A DNA stretch of 64,000 nucleotides, from the NCBI GenBank assembly GCA_032164245.1, contig JAVMKO010000001.1:75513892-75577891 (forward strand). Direction: 5' to 3'. A model generated the notes under the pieces. The model had not been told where the DNA came from. It saw only the letters and a program-made list of their open reading frames with translations, and did no database searches. This DNA is from Sternotherus odoratus. Lineage: Eukaryota > Chordata > Testudines > Kinosternidae. A program made the position numbers and the translations under genes. This document shows, piece after piece, positions 45,031 to 59,791 of this stretch (position 1 is the first letter of the stretch; every line of letters begins with the position of its first letter).

Positions 45031-45776
45031 ATAAGGGGAGGCCAAACTTTTTGGCCCGAGGGTCACATTGAGGTTGCCAAATTGCATGGAGGGCTGGGTA
45101 GGGAAGGCTTTGCCTCCCCAAACAGCCTGGCCCTGCCCCCTATCCGACCCTCTCCCACTTCCCACCCCCTGACTGCCCCCATCAGAATCTCTGACCCATC
45201 CAACCTGCCCCCTGCTCCTTGTTCCCTGACCAGGGCTGGCTCTAATTTTTTTTGCTGCCTCAGGGAAAAAAAAAAAAGTGCGGCCAGAGAGCCACCGAAA
45301 CAAAAGGGGGGGGCAGGGGGCAGCCGGAATGCCACCCCTTAAAATGTGCCGCCCCAAGCACACACTTCCTCAGCTGATGCCTGACCACCCCCTCCAGAGA
45401 CCCCCCCCCACTGCCCCCAACCACTCCCCCCAGAACCCCACCCCCTATCTAAGCCCCCTTGCTCCTTGTCCACTGATCGTCCCCTACAGAGACCCCCGCC
45501 CCAACCACTCCCCCGGGGAACAACCCTCAACCATCCCCCTATCCTCCCCTGCTCCTTGTTCCCTAGCCACTCACTCCCGAGACCCCCACCCACCCCTGAC
45601 AGACTCCCAGAACAGACTCCCCGCCTGTTATGCAACCCTCCCCCCCCCCCGTCTCCAGCCCCCTTACCACGCCGCTCAGCAGTATGTTTGCAAACCCCCC
45701 CCCCCCCCCGTCAGCGGTCCAGGCAGGATGTGCCCGTGGGTTGGATATGGCCCGGGGGCCATAGTTTCCCCAGCCC
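45031..45776. mobile_element. Non-autonomous hAT element inside the CR1
   Basis: The left end AAGGGGAGGCCAAACTTTTTGG and the complement of the right end GGGGAAACTATGGCCCCCGG are imperfect inverted repeats. The flanks TCTTCTAG (45023-45030) and TGTTCTAG (45777-45784) are an 8-bp duplication with one change. The interior is C-rich with tandem CCCCC.ACTGCCCCCAACCAC-like units. A second element is nested at about 45226-45362. Confidence 0.82.
45226..45362. mobile_element. Small nested element in the hAT interior
   Basis: It runs from AGGGCTGGCTCTAATTTTTT to AAAATGTGCCGCCCCAAGCA, the two ends of a common turtle hAT MITE (TGCTGCCTCAGGG left, TGCCGCCCCAAGCA right). It contains an 11-A run and a 7-8 G run. 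Confidence 0.6.
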
Positions 45777-46780
45777 TGTTCTAGGTGCTTACAAATTGAT
45801 TGATTATTTATTTGATTATTTGCTCCATTATCTTTCTGGGTACTGAAGTTAGGCTGACTAGTCCTTATTCCCCTTTCTATAGATAGGTACTGTATTTGCC
45901 CTTTTCCAGTCCTGTGGGATCTCGCCCTTCCTCCACAAGTTCTCAGAGATGATGCCTAATGGTTCAGAGATCTCTTCAGACAATTCCTTAAGTATACCAG
46001 AATGTATTTCATCCGGCCCTGCTCACTTGAAGACATCTCACTTGTCTAAGAAAGTCTGAACTTTTTCCTTCCCCAGTTGAGCCTTGGATCCTACCCCATT
46101 TATTTACTGTTACTCGTCCAATCACTGCGAACCTTTTTGGTGAAAAGTGAAACAAAAAAGACATGTAATACTGTGGCCATTGCTGCATCTTCTGTTATAA
46201 TCTTCCTCCTCACTGGGTGATGGGCCTGTTCCGTCTGTACAGGCTTCAAATGTATTTGTAGAATGTAATATTGTTACCCTATATGTCCCTACCTAGTTTA
46301 ATCTCATTTTGTGCCTTGGCCTTTCTAATTTTGTCCCTACGTGCTTATGGGGATTTTTTTGTATCCATCCTTCATAATTTGACATAGTTTCCACATTTTG
46401 TACGGCTTTTGAGAGTTTCAGGTTGTCGAAGATCTCCTGGTTAAACCAGGATGGTCTTTCACCAGACTTCCAATCTTTCCTATGGGATAATTTGGGGATA
46501 ATTTGCTCTTATGCCCTTAATAATATCTCTTTAAAAAACTGCCAACTCTCCTGAACTTTTTTCCCTTAGACTTGCTACCCAGAGGACATTATTTACTTAT
46601 TCTCCCAGTTTGTTAACATCTGCATTTTTGAAGTCCATTCTCTTCATTCTGCTGTTTTCCTTCCAACCATTCCGTAAAACTATGAACTCCACCATTTCAG
46701 GATTACTGTCACCCAAGCTGCCTTCTACCTCGAAATTCCATCTTCCAATATGCAAATGACCTCAATAAAATAATTTACCT

Positions 46781-48835
<2,055 letters not shown>

Positions 48836-49896
48836 CCGTGATGCTGGCAGACTAGATGCCAGCTCATGTCAAGCATCCTCAGCTTCAATGGAATGCTGAC
48901 AAATACACCGCTGAAATCAGCCTGGCTCACTTGTGTGTCAGTATGGTTCAAATAAGTATTAGAATTAGAAACATGCACATAGAGTTTAGACTTTAGGGAA
49001 TGCTTGCAATCTCACTTGTAACATCTGTATCCAATACTGTAAGATAATATATAAACATTTGTATTATAAGCCTCTATGACTGAGTAAATCACAGGTAAAG
49101 TGCAGAACTCCAACTGACAGTGTTATATCCTGGCTAACAAGGAAGGCCCATCAACACCAGATGAACTATTGTGGAACATTAAAAAGGACAGAAGACTTTG
49201 TTGTTTGCTTTTCCTACCACCATCCCCATGAAGATGAGACATGCAAGTGAATTTCTCCCATCAGCTAAGTTTGCAGCTGAAAGCACAAGGGAGGAAGAGA
49301 ATAATCTCCTAACAAGAAAAAACTGTATCTCATGCCTGATTGGGGGCAAGATTTCAAGGCATAAGCAAAGGATCCTCAGCTGCTTAGCCTGGGTTAGCCC
49401 TAAAAGATATAGAGCTTTCTGATTATAGAAGCTTCTATTATCTTTTGAAACTTAACATTGGAACTCACTTGTGCATGTATGCTTGCCTACTTTAAACTTA
49501 TAAATAATTCTGTCTTCCTTTTCCCATTTAATACACCTTTACACATAGTTTATTATAGGATTGGCTACAAGCATCTCTGGTGTGAGATGTAAAGTGCAAT
49601 TGACTTGGGATATATGACTAGTCCATTGGGACTGGGAGTAACCTGAATTTTGCTGTGATTCACAGTATAAGGGACCATCTGTCACAAAGGTCAGCTTGCC
49701 TGGCTGGCAAGTACCCAAAGGGACTGTCTGTGACTCCATTTTAAGTCGGTTATAGTGCCTGAGGAGATTACACCTGATCATTGGTTGGCAAAATCTAAGT
49801 ATAGAACTCACACCCAGCTTGGGATTTGTGCTCTGTCTCTTAAAGGTCCACCTGGAGGATGGTACTCTCTCTTGAGCCACTGCAGGACAGCTTAAC
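48836..49896 (+). mobile_element. LTR of family B, copy 3 (solo)
   Basis: It starts GTGATGCTGGCAGACTAG and ends near CACTGCAGGACAGCTTAACA. The shared blocks are TCAAATAAGTATTAGAATTA, CATCTGTATCCAATACTGTA, TATTATAGGATTGGCTACAA and GGGACTGTCTGTGACTCC. No coding sequence adjoins it, so it is a solo LTR. The duplication was not determined. Confidence 0.72.
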
Positions 49897-49899
49897 AAA

Positions 49900-50400
49900 C
49901 ACATTGTGTTCGGAAATGTTTCTTGATACTCAACCTAAATTTCCCTTAAATTGCATTTGAACGATCCTAAAAAATCCCTCTCTCTTTCAGCTATTTAAAC
50001 CCTCCGAACATTTGTAGATGATTACCATTAGTAACCTCATCATAATTTAACTGAACAACTGTATACACAATCAGTCACGTTTTTTCGGTGCCTCCCTTTA
50101 TGGGTGCCCAATTTGAGTCCAAAGGTTCTGATTTTCAGAGTGGCTGTTTATCATTTTCTAAAATTCAGGCCTCTTTTATGGTGAGTCCAAAATCGCTAGT
50201 CATTTTAAAAAATCTTGGCCATGTAATGTCTGGAACATTTCCTCGTGCTATAAGTCCTCCAGTCTCAGAATCACTTTTATTGCTTTTCTCTGAATTCCCT
50301 CCAATTATTTTGCATCATTCTGCTACTGATGTGTCCAGAACAGCATAGAGTATTCCAGATGAAAGGCTCCCTCAGAGCACGAGAAAAATTGACAAGATCC
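49900..50400 (-). repeat. Old CR1 pieces around another repeat
   Basis: 49905-50060 (TTTCTTGATACTCAACCTAA) and 50235-50375 (ATTGCTTTTCTCTGAATTCC, AGTATTCCAGATGAAAGGC) are complements of CR1 3' sequence. The part between, 50075-50230 (GGTGCCTCCCTTTATGGGTG, GGTTCTGATTTTCAGAGTGG), is a different interspersed repeat common in amniotes that splits the CR1. Confidence 0.55.
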
Positions 50401-52005
50401 CTGAAGTGTGAGGCCATCATGAAAACTAGTTTGGTGTGGGTTAGGTGACAGCTTTGTTTCAGTGTTCAGAAAACAGTGGCAAAAAAAACCCAACAGATCA
50501 ACTATGCATCAATATTCAGTATTTCTCACAACCTCTCAAGAATAACAACATTGAAGGAATGTCCATCACCACAGCATGGAGACTGCAGGAAAGTTCATGG
50601 AAATCAGCAAGAGCTATTTGACAACAAAGTTTCTTTTCTTTTTGTTTTTCGTTGCAAAGATCAGAACCATAATAATAATTAGGGAGGAGTCAGGAGTTGC
50701 ATTGAGATTTGCACCAAAAGCAGCACTAAAATCCCTCTGTTTCACACTTTACTGACTGAATTTAGTCTCTAAAATTGGTACAAGAACTCTTCAGAGTTCT
50801 ATTTCTTGCCCAGTAGTAACATATTTACCAACTTTTACAGTGGAAATACATAAGTGTGCTCCATCCTGAACGTTGCCTTGTTTTCCTTACATTTCTTAAG
50901 ATACTTCTATCCAAACAACTACTGTACAGCACCCATGGTCTCCAGACCTTGGACACATCTACTTGCACACTCTCACGGTATCTCTGACATAGGCCAGTTT
51001 TAAAATTAAACCCAAAGTCTTTCCCCTTCACTGGGATAATGGACATGCGCTACTCCAACATTAAGCAAACAGATTTGCTCAGATCCGTCTGTTGCTTCCA
51101 TTTTCCGTTCCTTGCTGGTCTGTCTCCCTGACTGACTAGCTCTGCCTGGCACAGAGATCCTCAGGAGGACCCAGGGAAGTAGGCTGGGGAGATGAGGGTA
51201 TGGGTGGTGGACAGTGATGGGGAGATGGGCCTGAGAGGCTGAGCAGGGACGCATGAGGGACCTGAGGGAGAGGTGGCTTGTGTAAAGGGCAGATGGGGGC
51301 CTGCTGTTGCGTAGAGGGCCTGAGGTGATGGAAGCCCAGTGCTTCTGTGCCAATGTATTAGTGTTTGTTGGCTTGCTGTGCTAGGGAGCCTTTCAGTGTA
51401 CAAGACAGCAACACTCACAGAGCCGACTGATTGTGCACACCACCATCGGCACACTAAGGGCCAACACAAGGCATTGCTGCCTTGGTACATGTCCCAAACA
51501 GTCCTCATCTCCTCCAAGCAGCCGCTCCCAAGTAAGACCTCCATTCTGCCAGAACCCCCCAAAACACCACCTCCCCCGAGCAAGGAGCTGAGTAGGAAAT
51601 GGGGGTGAGCAGGGAGACTGCTCAGCATCTCTGCACTGAGGCATTAGCTATGGAGGGAGGAGACATGTGTGCAGTGGGTGGTGGATGGGGGGGTGAAGTA
51701 ATTCAGAGAAGATGAAATCATGGTTGTAGGTTGCAAGGGTTGGGTGAATAGTTAACTAGTGATATCCTGGGTTTTTCTTATCCTTTAGCTGATGATACAG
51801 GCACTTGAGAAATCTTAATGGCCTTTTAACAAAACTTTCTGTTTGTGGAATAATCATAATTCAAGGATTTCTCTAGCACCTAATTTCAAACATTAACCGG
51901 TCAAAAATCCTGCCTTCATTTACACCTTGTGCTGCCCCTTTGGGTTCAGTGGAGCTGCCAAGAGTGCAAAGGCAGAATCTGCCCTTAGGGAATTAAGATG
52001 CACAC
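50401..52005. other. Intron, nothing recognised
   Basis: No gene or nameable repeat. Confidence 0.4.
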
Positions 52006-52150
52006 AATATTATCCTCATTTTACAGATGAGCAAACAGGAGCAAAAATGGTACGTGACTTGACCCTCGTCACGTAACAAGTCAGAGGAAGACCCCATAAT
52101 AGAACCCAGGAGACCTGGCGCCTGCTCCTGTGCTCTAACCACTAAGCTAC
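52006..52150 (-). repeat. MIR/CORE-SINE copy
   Basis: ATCCTCATTTTACAGATGAG, GTGACTTGACCCTCGTCACG, GAACCCAGGAGACCTGGCGC and CTCTAACCACTAAGCTAC are the classic reverse-strand MIR-type sequence, nearly full length. Confidence 0.8.
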
Positions 52151-53885
52151 ATTCACTTTCCTAGATTTGAGACCCTCAGCACTGCTGGCTAGTGATGAAT
52201 AGTTCAAAAGCCTTTTGGAACAGGAAATAGAGCATTAAAATCATACAGAATGGACAGCTGGGACTCAATGACTGCAGACGAGTTACTAGGACAACTCAAA
52301 TGTCTTCACCTAATGATGGAGAAATCATGAGGAAATTAATGTTTTTAAAGAAAAAAGGTTAACTGAACTTTTCTGAACCTCAGATATAGGTTTGGAGGGG
52401 ATGAGTTTGAATACAGAGCTAATCAGTTCTGCTTCTTGTCTCCAGTTTCTGGTCTGCAGGTTCTTTATTACGGGAGCCACAGACAAGGTGAGCTGAATTG
52501 GAAAATGACCCAGTTCAGCCAGTAGATGTCTCTCTCCAACACACCACATTCCCACACAATCACCCACCCCCGTGTCCTGACATTCCGTGTTACAGTCAGA
52601 AGCGACGAACAGCCAGTCTGAAAACGGCACAATCATCTCAATATCTGCTGCTTTCCCTAATTAGGCACCTCATCAAAATAAAACCACCACTCCACTGGCA
52701 GTACCTTCTCTCTCTAGAGTGGCAGGGTATGAAAGAGAAATAAAGGAAGACAGTTGGCAAGGGAGGGGGAAGAGAAATGCAGAGAAATTTATCTCATGGA
52801 GAGAATTTGCTCAGCATAACAGAGAAGAATAAGGCATTTGGTGGGGGGATGTGGTAGGAAGGGACTGAAAACTAAGATCAACCCCTCTGTGGCAACTCAC
52901 TATCAAATGAGAATCAGCAGGAACCAACAAGAGCCAGTGGGACTGGACGGCAAAGCGGAGGCAAGAGGCAACCATGTGCATTCCAGTTCCCTGTTGAGAT
53001 CTGCATGCTGGAGGACTCCGTTTCTTCTGTGAGGAGGAATACCACAACCCGACAGAAGAGACTGTACGTTGGAAATTCAGTCAGTTGAACCACTCAGAGT
53101 TCCCTCCCCATTCTGTGAGTTACACCTGTGGAAAATAGAATGGGGCCCAGGATTTCTAAAGCTGCGGCATCATTCCAGTTTTGCAATAATTTCTGCTAAA
53201 CCAGTCCTGAGCCCCACATAGTTCTAACCAATGCCCTTCAGTCCAGACTTTGGCACTCCTACTAAACAGTCCTGGGCTGCCACATGCAACTTTGTCAACA
53301 CACCTCATTCCTAGCCTGCAACAGTTACTGCTACTCCATTCCTGGGCTTCTCCTGAACAGACTGCCAGTGTCTGGTGCATTTACAGGACAAACAAAAGGG
53401 ACAATCAAAATCAATTTCACATGTGAATTTTGGTCATCAAAGGCAAGAAATGTAAGGATGATGGACTAGCTCAACATTGCACCGCATCTCTTCATCCAGC
53501 CCTTCCCTCATCCCTGGGACAGTTGGTCCTCAAACCCCCTTTCAGTGTCCACAGCATTCTGTCCGCAGTCAATAGGAGAGTCAAATCATGCCGTTAACAA
53601 AAGAAAAGAATGCACCTCCCCCCTCGCTAATGAATCAAACCTGAATTCCCCAAACCTTTTTGAAGGTTCAAAGTCATTTTGAATAACATCCTTCCCACAC
53701 CATCTTTTTACACTTCTAACCACCACCTCTCTGCTTCCAGATTTTGGCGAGGGCTCAACATGTTCAAATATTGTAAGAGCATTCTCATGAGCGTCCCAGA
53801 CCCAGCAGGAGATACCTGAAATCTCTTGAGAGAAGCTGTGATCCTGGGCTATCAAGTCCAATTACACCCACCCACGGTCTAGATT
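52151..53885. other. Intron, nothing recognised
   Basis: No gene. A 91-codon open frame on the minus strand (53586-53861) has no family I know and is not called. Confidence 0.4.
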
Positions 53886-53889
53886 AGCT

Positions 53890-54805
53890 TCCAGAGCAGA
53901 GCTAGGCAAGGAATGGTTTTCCTGTCCTCCAAAAATATTTGAGATATCAACATTTTTTGACATGTTAAATTGGGATGAAAAGCAGAAATCTCAGGATTTT
54001 TCACAAACCAAAACATAAAATAAAATAACTACAAATTGGTTTGGGTCACTCAAAAGGTTTCCTTTTCGATTGCAGATGGGACACAGGATAGGGTGGGCCA
54101 GGGCTCTGAGGTGACACTGAGCATTCTGTCTCCCAGGTGCTGGGCTGGCTGGTTCTTGCTCACGTGCTCAGGATCTAACTGATCGCTATATGTGGGGTCG
54201 GGAAGGAATTTCTCCCCAGTTCAGATTGGCAGGGACCTTGTGTGTGTGGGGGGGGGGAGGGGGTTCGCCTGCCTCTTCAGAAAGGCGAGCTGCTTGTCAG
54301 GATTATCTGGGTAGATCTCACTTAATCATTTCTCTGCCATTGCAGGGGCCTCGAGCACTGCTGGACTAGGTGCCCTCCTGTTCTCTGCCTGTGGCATGTA
54401 ATAGTCTAGTCTCATGTGGCCATAATATTTTGGTCTCATTTTCATGGTTGGGTTTAGTGGGTGGGTTCTGGGTGGCTGTTGGTGGCCTGTGTATCCAGGA
54501 GGCCAGACTACATGATCTGGTGATCCCTTCTGGCCTTAAATTCTGTTACTCAAAACATTTTTTAAAAAACAAAAAACAAAAAATCTTTTTTGTCTAAATT
54601 CACTCAAATGTTAACATGTTTTCAGGTGAACAACTGATTTGTTCCCAGTATTTCTTTTGAGTCAAGCAATTTGTCAAAACATGTGTTGGTTCGCAAAAAG
54701 TTTCAGTTTTGACAAATCAGGGCTTTTTCTGGAAAAAAAAAAAAAAAAAAAAAAAAAACCAAGCCCCGACTGTTTATCAAAATGTTCCCAGCCTGCTCTA
54801 CTCCT
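53890..54805. mobile_element. AT-rich hAT-like MITE split by a CR1
   Basis: The outer pieces 53890-54060 (AGAGCTAGGCAAGGAATGG, AAATATTTGAGATATCAAC) and 54548-54805 (TGGTTCGCAAAAAGTTTCAG, ending TGTTCCCAGCCTGCTCTA) look like the two halves of one element with loose inverted ends (AGAGC.AGGC against GCCTGCTCT). A 26-A run lies at 54733-54758. Confidence 0.5.
54061..54547 (+). mobile_element. CR1 3' UTR insertion
   Basis: GGTCGGGAAGGAATTTCTCC, CCTCGAGCACTGCTGGACTA and GATCTGGTGATCCCTTCTGG are typical CR1 3' UTR; it ends CCTTAAATTCTGTTACTC. It is 5'-truncated and has no coding part. A 9-10 G run lies near 54250. Confidence 0.75.
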
Positions 54806-56530
54806 GCACTTTTGGTGCTTAACCCACCTGAACTACCAGACCTTTTGGAAGTTCACTCGTCTTTCATTCACCCCATGCGCCACCTGCATTCTGTGCCACA
54901 TTGGCTGTTGCTGTGCTGATGGCTTGCATTGCTGAGAAATGCAGACACGTCTGGCTGTTTTTATGGAGCATCTGGATGTTGTCAGGTGCAATTTATGGCA
55001 AAATAATTCCATGTAAAAAGCCCAATCAGTGCTTATTTAACATGGAACAGGGCCTGGACTCTGCTCCTTCGACTGCAAGAGGAAACGAAACAGCAGAAGC
55101 CATTTAATTATCAGATTAAAATTTAAAGGAACAGTCATCCAGTCTGTCTCTTTCTTCCACTCCTTTCTGAATCTCTTTCAAATTTTCCATTGAATTTGAT
55201 GAGATGTATTTTAAGGATAGAGGAAAACGAGGCAGCAAAGGGATTGACTGAAGCCTTGCATAGTGCAGAAATCTTGAGCAAAGACAGCCAGAAAAGCTGT
55301 CCAAGTTACAGCCACTTTGTGACTAGTGAAATAAATCCTCACCACTGGTTTTAGTGAGCCATTGAGAGCTAGGAGCATCCTTGTACAATTCTCTTTGCCT
55401 ATTCGTGCAGTCATCGCTATTTATTTATTTTAATGGGTGAGTACAATGTCATTTTTTCAATCAATCATCAGGAAAAAAGATAGATGAGCAGATTTTGTGC
55501 CTGGGCTGGTAAAGCTCTTTAGGCTCCTTCAAGCCAGATGGCAATATAGAAATGCAAGACATTAGTTGAGTTGATATGTGCCATCAACTTCTTTGTAAAG
55601 TATGTGGAGCTGATGTCAAATGATGTAGCCCCCCCACTCTTTTCAATGGCGCTACACCGCTTTTAGGCCAACTGAGGATCTGGCCCATAATTCTGGTGTT
55701 CCTGCTGCTTTATCCGAACGTGTAAAATGTTCATTTCTACCAGAAGGGACATTATCGCTTTTGTCTTATTGCTATTTCTCCATTATCTCCTGGAAGACAT
55801 TTTTTAAAAGTGTGTTAATACTTCCATACTCTTGCTACTGCGACGTGTACTTTCAGGGCAAATGGATTTAAGTATGAGCATTTGCCATCACTCCTGAAAC
55901 AGAAATAAATGCAAAAACAGAAGTTAACGTCATTTTTCTTCCGTTTATTTCTTTTCAGTGAGTTGATCTCTTGGGAAAGATGCCGAGATGCCCGCACCTG
56001 CAGCGGTGTTTATATTTATCCCCAGAATCCATACATCATGGACAATGGCAGGGCAAGTTTCCCTCACACACAGTGCAAGCCTAACTAAAGGAGACTATCC
56101 CTGGGAATGAAAGAGAAGTTCAGTTTCCATGGCCCATGCAGTCCTCTGCCCCTCCAGTGAGAGCAGTAACAAGAAGGCCTATCACTTACACTTGTAATGG
56201 CTGTTTCTGCAACATGGATGCCTGTCCATTAGGAACTGTACTGAGATGGGACTCATTTGGCAAAGGCTGCTGAATGGCCATCAATTAACAACAGCTTTCA
56301 GGCACTACCAGCCTGGGGAAGGATTGATGCTGATGACCTAAAAATGAAAGGTCATATCATCCCACAATCTCCCTGAGCCATCCAGTCTCCTCAGTAACTT
56401 CCTTTCACCCACCAACGAACATCCAGGGCCTGATTCTTCAGTGCCTGACAACCTGGGCAGTCATTTACAGCTACGAAGGAATAGCTGAAAGGCAGACCAA
56501 GTGCCAAAGCCCCTACGCCAAAGTCCGCAT
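54806..56530. other. Intron, nothing recognised
   Basis: No gene. 55640-55690 (TTTTCAATGGCGCTACACCG, GAGGATCTGGCCCATAATT) resembles an old amniote interspersed repeat. Confidence 0.4.
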
Positions 56531-56544
56531 GTTTCAGCTGAACA

Positions 56545-57570
56545 TTGACTAACACAGAGCTGGAATCAGTCTGGCTCTCCTGTGTGTTAGTATTGCTAAA
56601 ATAAGTATTAGAATAAGAATGTGTTTATGGAATGCATGTAAATTGCTGCCTGCATTAATCTCACTTATAACATCTGTCTCCCATTCTGTAAGGCAATATT
56701 TGAGTGTTTGCATGCAAGCCTCTGTAACCATGTAAATCATCAGACAGGAGAGAGACAATAACTAGTAGAAATGCTGGTCTACAACAGTCAGTGTTATGGC
56801 CTGCCCAGTGAGGAAGGCTCCATCGACACCAGATGAACTAGTGTAGAACATTAAAGAGGAAAGAAAACTTAGTTTACTTTCCCCTGCCCCATGAAGGTGA
56901 GTCATGCAAGTGAATTCCTCCCATCAGCTGAGTTTGCAGCTGAAAGCACAAGGGAGGAAGGGAATTAAAACCGCTAACATGGAGGAACTGTATCAATATG
57001 CTGCCTTGACACTGCAGAACAAGGATTACTCGGTGTAAGCAAAGTGCCTAGCCTGGGTTAGCCCTAATGGGCATATAGATCTTGCAGATTATATAACCTT
57101 CTATTACCTTTTGAAATTTAACACTGGAACTTATTTGTGGGTGGGGGGAGGAGGGGATGATGTACCAGCTTTAACTTTGTAAATAACTCTCTGGTTTCCT
57201 TTTCCTTTGTAATAAATCTTTAGATAGTTTATTATAGGATTGGCTACAAGTGTTGTCTTTGGTGTGAGATCTAAAGTACAATTGACCTGAGCTAAGTGAC
57301 TAGCCCATTGGGATGGGAGTAACCAGAATATTGCTGTGATTCATTGTATAAGGGACCATTTATCACAAAGATAGACAAGACAGAATTCAGAGCACCCCAG
57401 GGGACTGTCTGTGACTCCATGTTCATGTTTTGTTAGAATGTCTGAGAAGTTTACACCTGATCAGTGGTTGGTGAAATCACTCACAGCCAATTTGGGGTTT
57501 GTGCCTTGGTTCTTAACAGTTTACCCTGAGGTTAGTACTCGCTAAAGTCACTGCAGGACAGCTTGAAACT
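56545..57570 (+). mobile_element. LTR of family B, copy 4 (solo, 5' edge lost)
   Basis: The body is collinear with copy 3: TAAAATAAGTATTAGAATAA, ACATCTGTCTCCCATTCTGT, GTAATAAATCTTTAG signal near 57212, ATTATAGGATTGGCTACAAG, GGGGACTGTCTGTGACTCCA, end CACTGCAGGACAGCTTGAAA. The first ~80 bp of the LTR cannot be recognised. Confidence 0.72.
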
Positions 57571-58774
57571 GCCACCCTGATCTGGTGGTATTTTATATTC
57601 CTAAATGATAAGGGCCAAGCAATGGAGAATGAGGCCCTTAGTAAGAAAAGTAGGTACAGTTCGGGAGGGGGATGATCTGATTTGTAATAAACAGCAGGCT
57701 CAAATCTTCACTTCTCTCCTCATCCCACCAAAAATAATCCTGAAACCCAGACAAACCCCCCCTCAAAAGACTCTGGTCTTTGCATTTCATTAACTTGCTT
57801 TTACAAATACTGTCCACACCAAAGCTGACCAAAAATGATCTTTCAAAGTTGTTCTCCTTTCTGTGTCCATGATGCAGAGTGGCTGGCCAGCAACCTTCCA
57901 TGGTGCACTGCCGCAGCTCAGCAACAGGGGAAATAGGAGATTTAGTCCATCCGGGGAGCCCTAGCCAATGTGTGCATGAAGTACAAACTACAACTCCCGT
58001 GAGGCACTGTGATGAGATTTCCAAATCCAAATCTTCCATTTTTAACCAAAAGTTTTCAGCTGAAAATGTTCAATTTTCAATTTTTTGCCAAAACATTGAA
58101 ATGTTCTGCAGAAAAATATATATAAACTTCTGACCAGCTCTAGTGCACTTCCTGGGTCCTCTGGGACTGGAAGTAAAAATCCCATGCCAAGAAACCAGTC
58201 CTGACCATATTTCAGATCTGGCTGAAGCTGGAAAGTCTATAGATCTCATGGGAAATAAGCCCATTATCTGCTGTCCTAAGCTTTCCTAGCTCCAGAAGTG
58301 TAGATTAACTGAACATCCAGCCCTTCAGGGTTTACCCCATTGCTCATATGGAAAAGGAACCATAAACAAGGGGCGATGAAGCTGATTAGATTAAATATGA
58401 ACAAAACAAAACCTTCCGCCAAAGGATGGCTCAAGCCATACACCTTTGAGGTTTAAAAAAAAAATCTGGCTAACTAATTTTTGGTTGCAAGTGTTTTTTC
58501 ATTTCCACAGCTGCCCCTCCTTGCTCAGTCAGTAGGGATGGATGTGCTAATACATCACTATTCTCCTGGGCATTTCTATTCAAACACAAAGCGGGAGCAC
58601 TGGAAATCTATTTCTTTTAGGCTGCACTGGGCAGCAAGAGTATGGAAAAAAATCACACTTGTCAGAAGGCCTGTCAGTAGGCAATAATTACTCCTCGATA
58701 CTCACCTAACAGGTTCCTGACATAAGGCAAATACAGAAAGGCCAAGAGATGCGCTTCAAATATATCTTTCTGTC
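57571..58774. other. Intron with a MITE end
   Basis: 58020-58145 (CCAAAAGTTTTCAGCTGAAA, ACTTCTGACCAGCTCTAG) is one end of the AT-rich MITE seen at 53890. Nothing else recognised. Confidence 0.45.
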
Positions 58775-59159
58775 TTAGATCGTCTCTACCATACACAGTA
58801 TTGTCGACAAGAGATAGGTTTCATTGACAGAACAGCAGAGGTGTACACCCAATAACGCAACTCTTGATGATTTAACTCTCCTGCTACAACCAATATAAAA
58901 AACCCACCTTGATGAGCAGTAGAGTGCTTTTTGCGAAAGAGTGACACTATCAGTGTAGACACTGCTTTTGTTTATGTTGTCCTCAGTGGCCTCTGGGAGG
59001 TGTCCCACAATGCCCATCATGACCAGTCTAGTAAGCAGTTTCTACTGTACTGCCCTACAGCCAGGAACACAGGCTTGCGCCTCTCCCCCTTTAAAGCCCA
59101 GAGAATTTTCTGAAATTCCACTTCCTGTTTGCTCGGCATGGACAGCTCACATCACATCT

Positions 59160-59500
59160 TCTCAGCTGATCATACCGGCTTTCCGCAGCAAACAGGCTCC
59201 TGCACGTGCGCCAGAGTTGCTGTATCTGTTGAGTCTGTGGAGGAAGGAGGCTGTGCAGTTGCGGTTCCAATCCAGCCACAGGAACTTGGACACGAACGAG
59301 CAGATAGCTTGTGGCATGGATGCGAAGGGGCATGACAGGGACACCCAGCAGTACCATGCTAGGATCGAGGGGCTGAGGCAGGTGTACCGGAAGGCAAGGG
59401 AGGCCAATCATCATTCTGGTGTGGCACCAAAAAACATGGTGCTTCTATAAGGAGCTGCACACCATCCTCGGGCGTGACCCCAACCTACACCACCAAAAGC
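59160..59500 (+). pseudogene. Harbinger Myb/SANT-like DNA-binding protein, broken
   Basis: In Harbinger elements this protein binds the transposon ends and helps import the transposase. Codons from about 59175 read APELLYLLSLWRKEAVQLRF, then SSHRNLDTNEQIACGM, then GHDRDTQQYHARIEGLRQVY, then RKAREANHHSGVAPK. This is the trihelix/Myb-like domain with its conserved GHDRD and LR.YRKAREAN. The Trp expected at the start of helix 1 is lost, and Q-Y-H replaces the usual Q-C-R. After VAPK a frameshift near 59435 follows; FYKELHTILGRDPN continues in another frame. Downstream 59500-59830 is decayed. Host MSANTD-type genes share the domain, but the transposon context decides here. Confidence 0.85.
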
Positions 59501-59791
59501 CCCATGGATAGGGAGACGAGACAGTAGTCAGCAGAGTCAACCCTTAGGACAAAGTGATGGATGAAGAGGACGTGGGACAAGCAACAGGCTCATCTGGAGG
59601 CGATGAGGGACCTCTTTGATTGTGGAGGGGTGCAGCCAGTCCCAGTAGTCTGGTTTTGGTGCGTCTGAAGCAGGAGAGGGGAGCTCGGATAAGTATTCCC
59701 TTTGCTTTGATGGTGCACAGTTATATGTGGATTAAGAGATTGAAATTAACATTAGGTTCCATCGGCATCTGCTTCATATTCCCCCGTGCAG

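Larger units (their letters stand above)
43087..46780 (-). mobile_element. CR1 LINE in three pieces, minus strand
   Basis: Pieces at 43087-44242, 44944-45030 and 45777-46780 form one collinear CR1. The 3' end at the left is ATCATAGAATCATAGAAATG. RT sequence follows (for example the complement of a 'LFNIFINS' segment near 43970-44030 and a palm region at 44150-44230). Then come RT fingers and the linker to endonuclease (CTCCATTATCTTTCTGGGTA, TCATCCGGCCCTGCTCACTT, GCCTTGGCCTTTCTAATTTTG, GATCTCCTGGTTAAACCAGG). The pieces are separated by a solo LTR and a hAT element, each with its own target duplication. Heavily decayed. Confidence 0.88.

Noticed and set aside
45278..45846. Pro-rich frames of 126-168 codons
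   Set aside because: C-rich tandem sequence within the hAT element at 45031-45776.
53586..53861. 91-codon minus-strand frame with a protein-like composition
   Set aside because: No motif I recognise, no splice sites that would make it an exon, and the amino-acid sequence does not match the GluN2B parts expected upstream of the exon.
58968..59450. Possible host Myb/SANT-domain gene
   Set aside because: It is flanked by Harbinger ends, faces a Harbinger transposase and is frameshifted, so it is the transposon's own gene.
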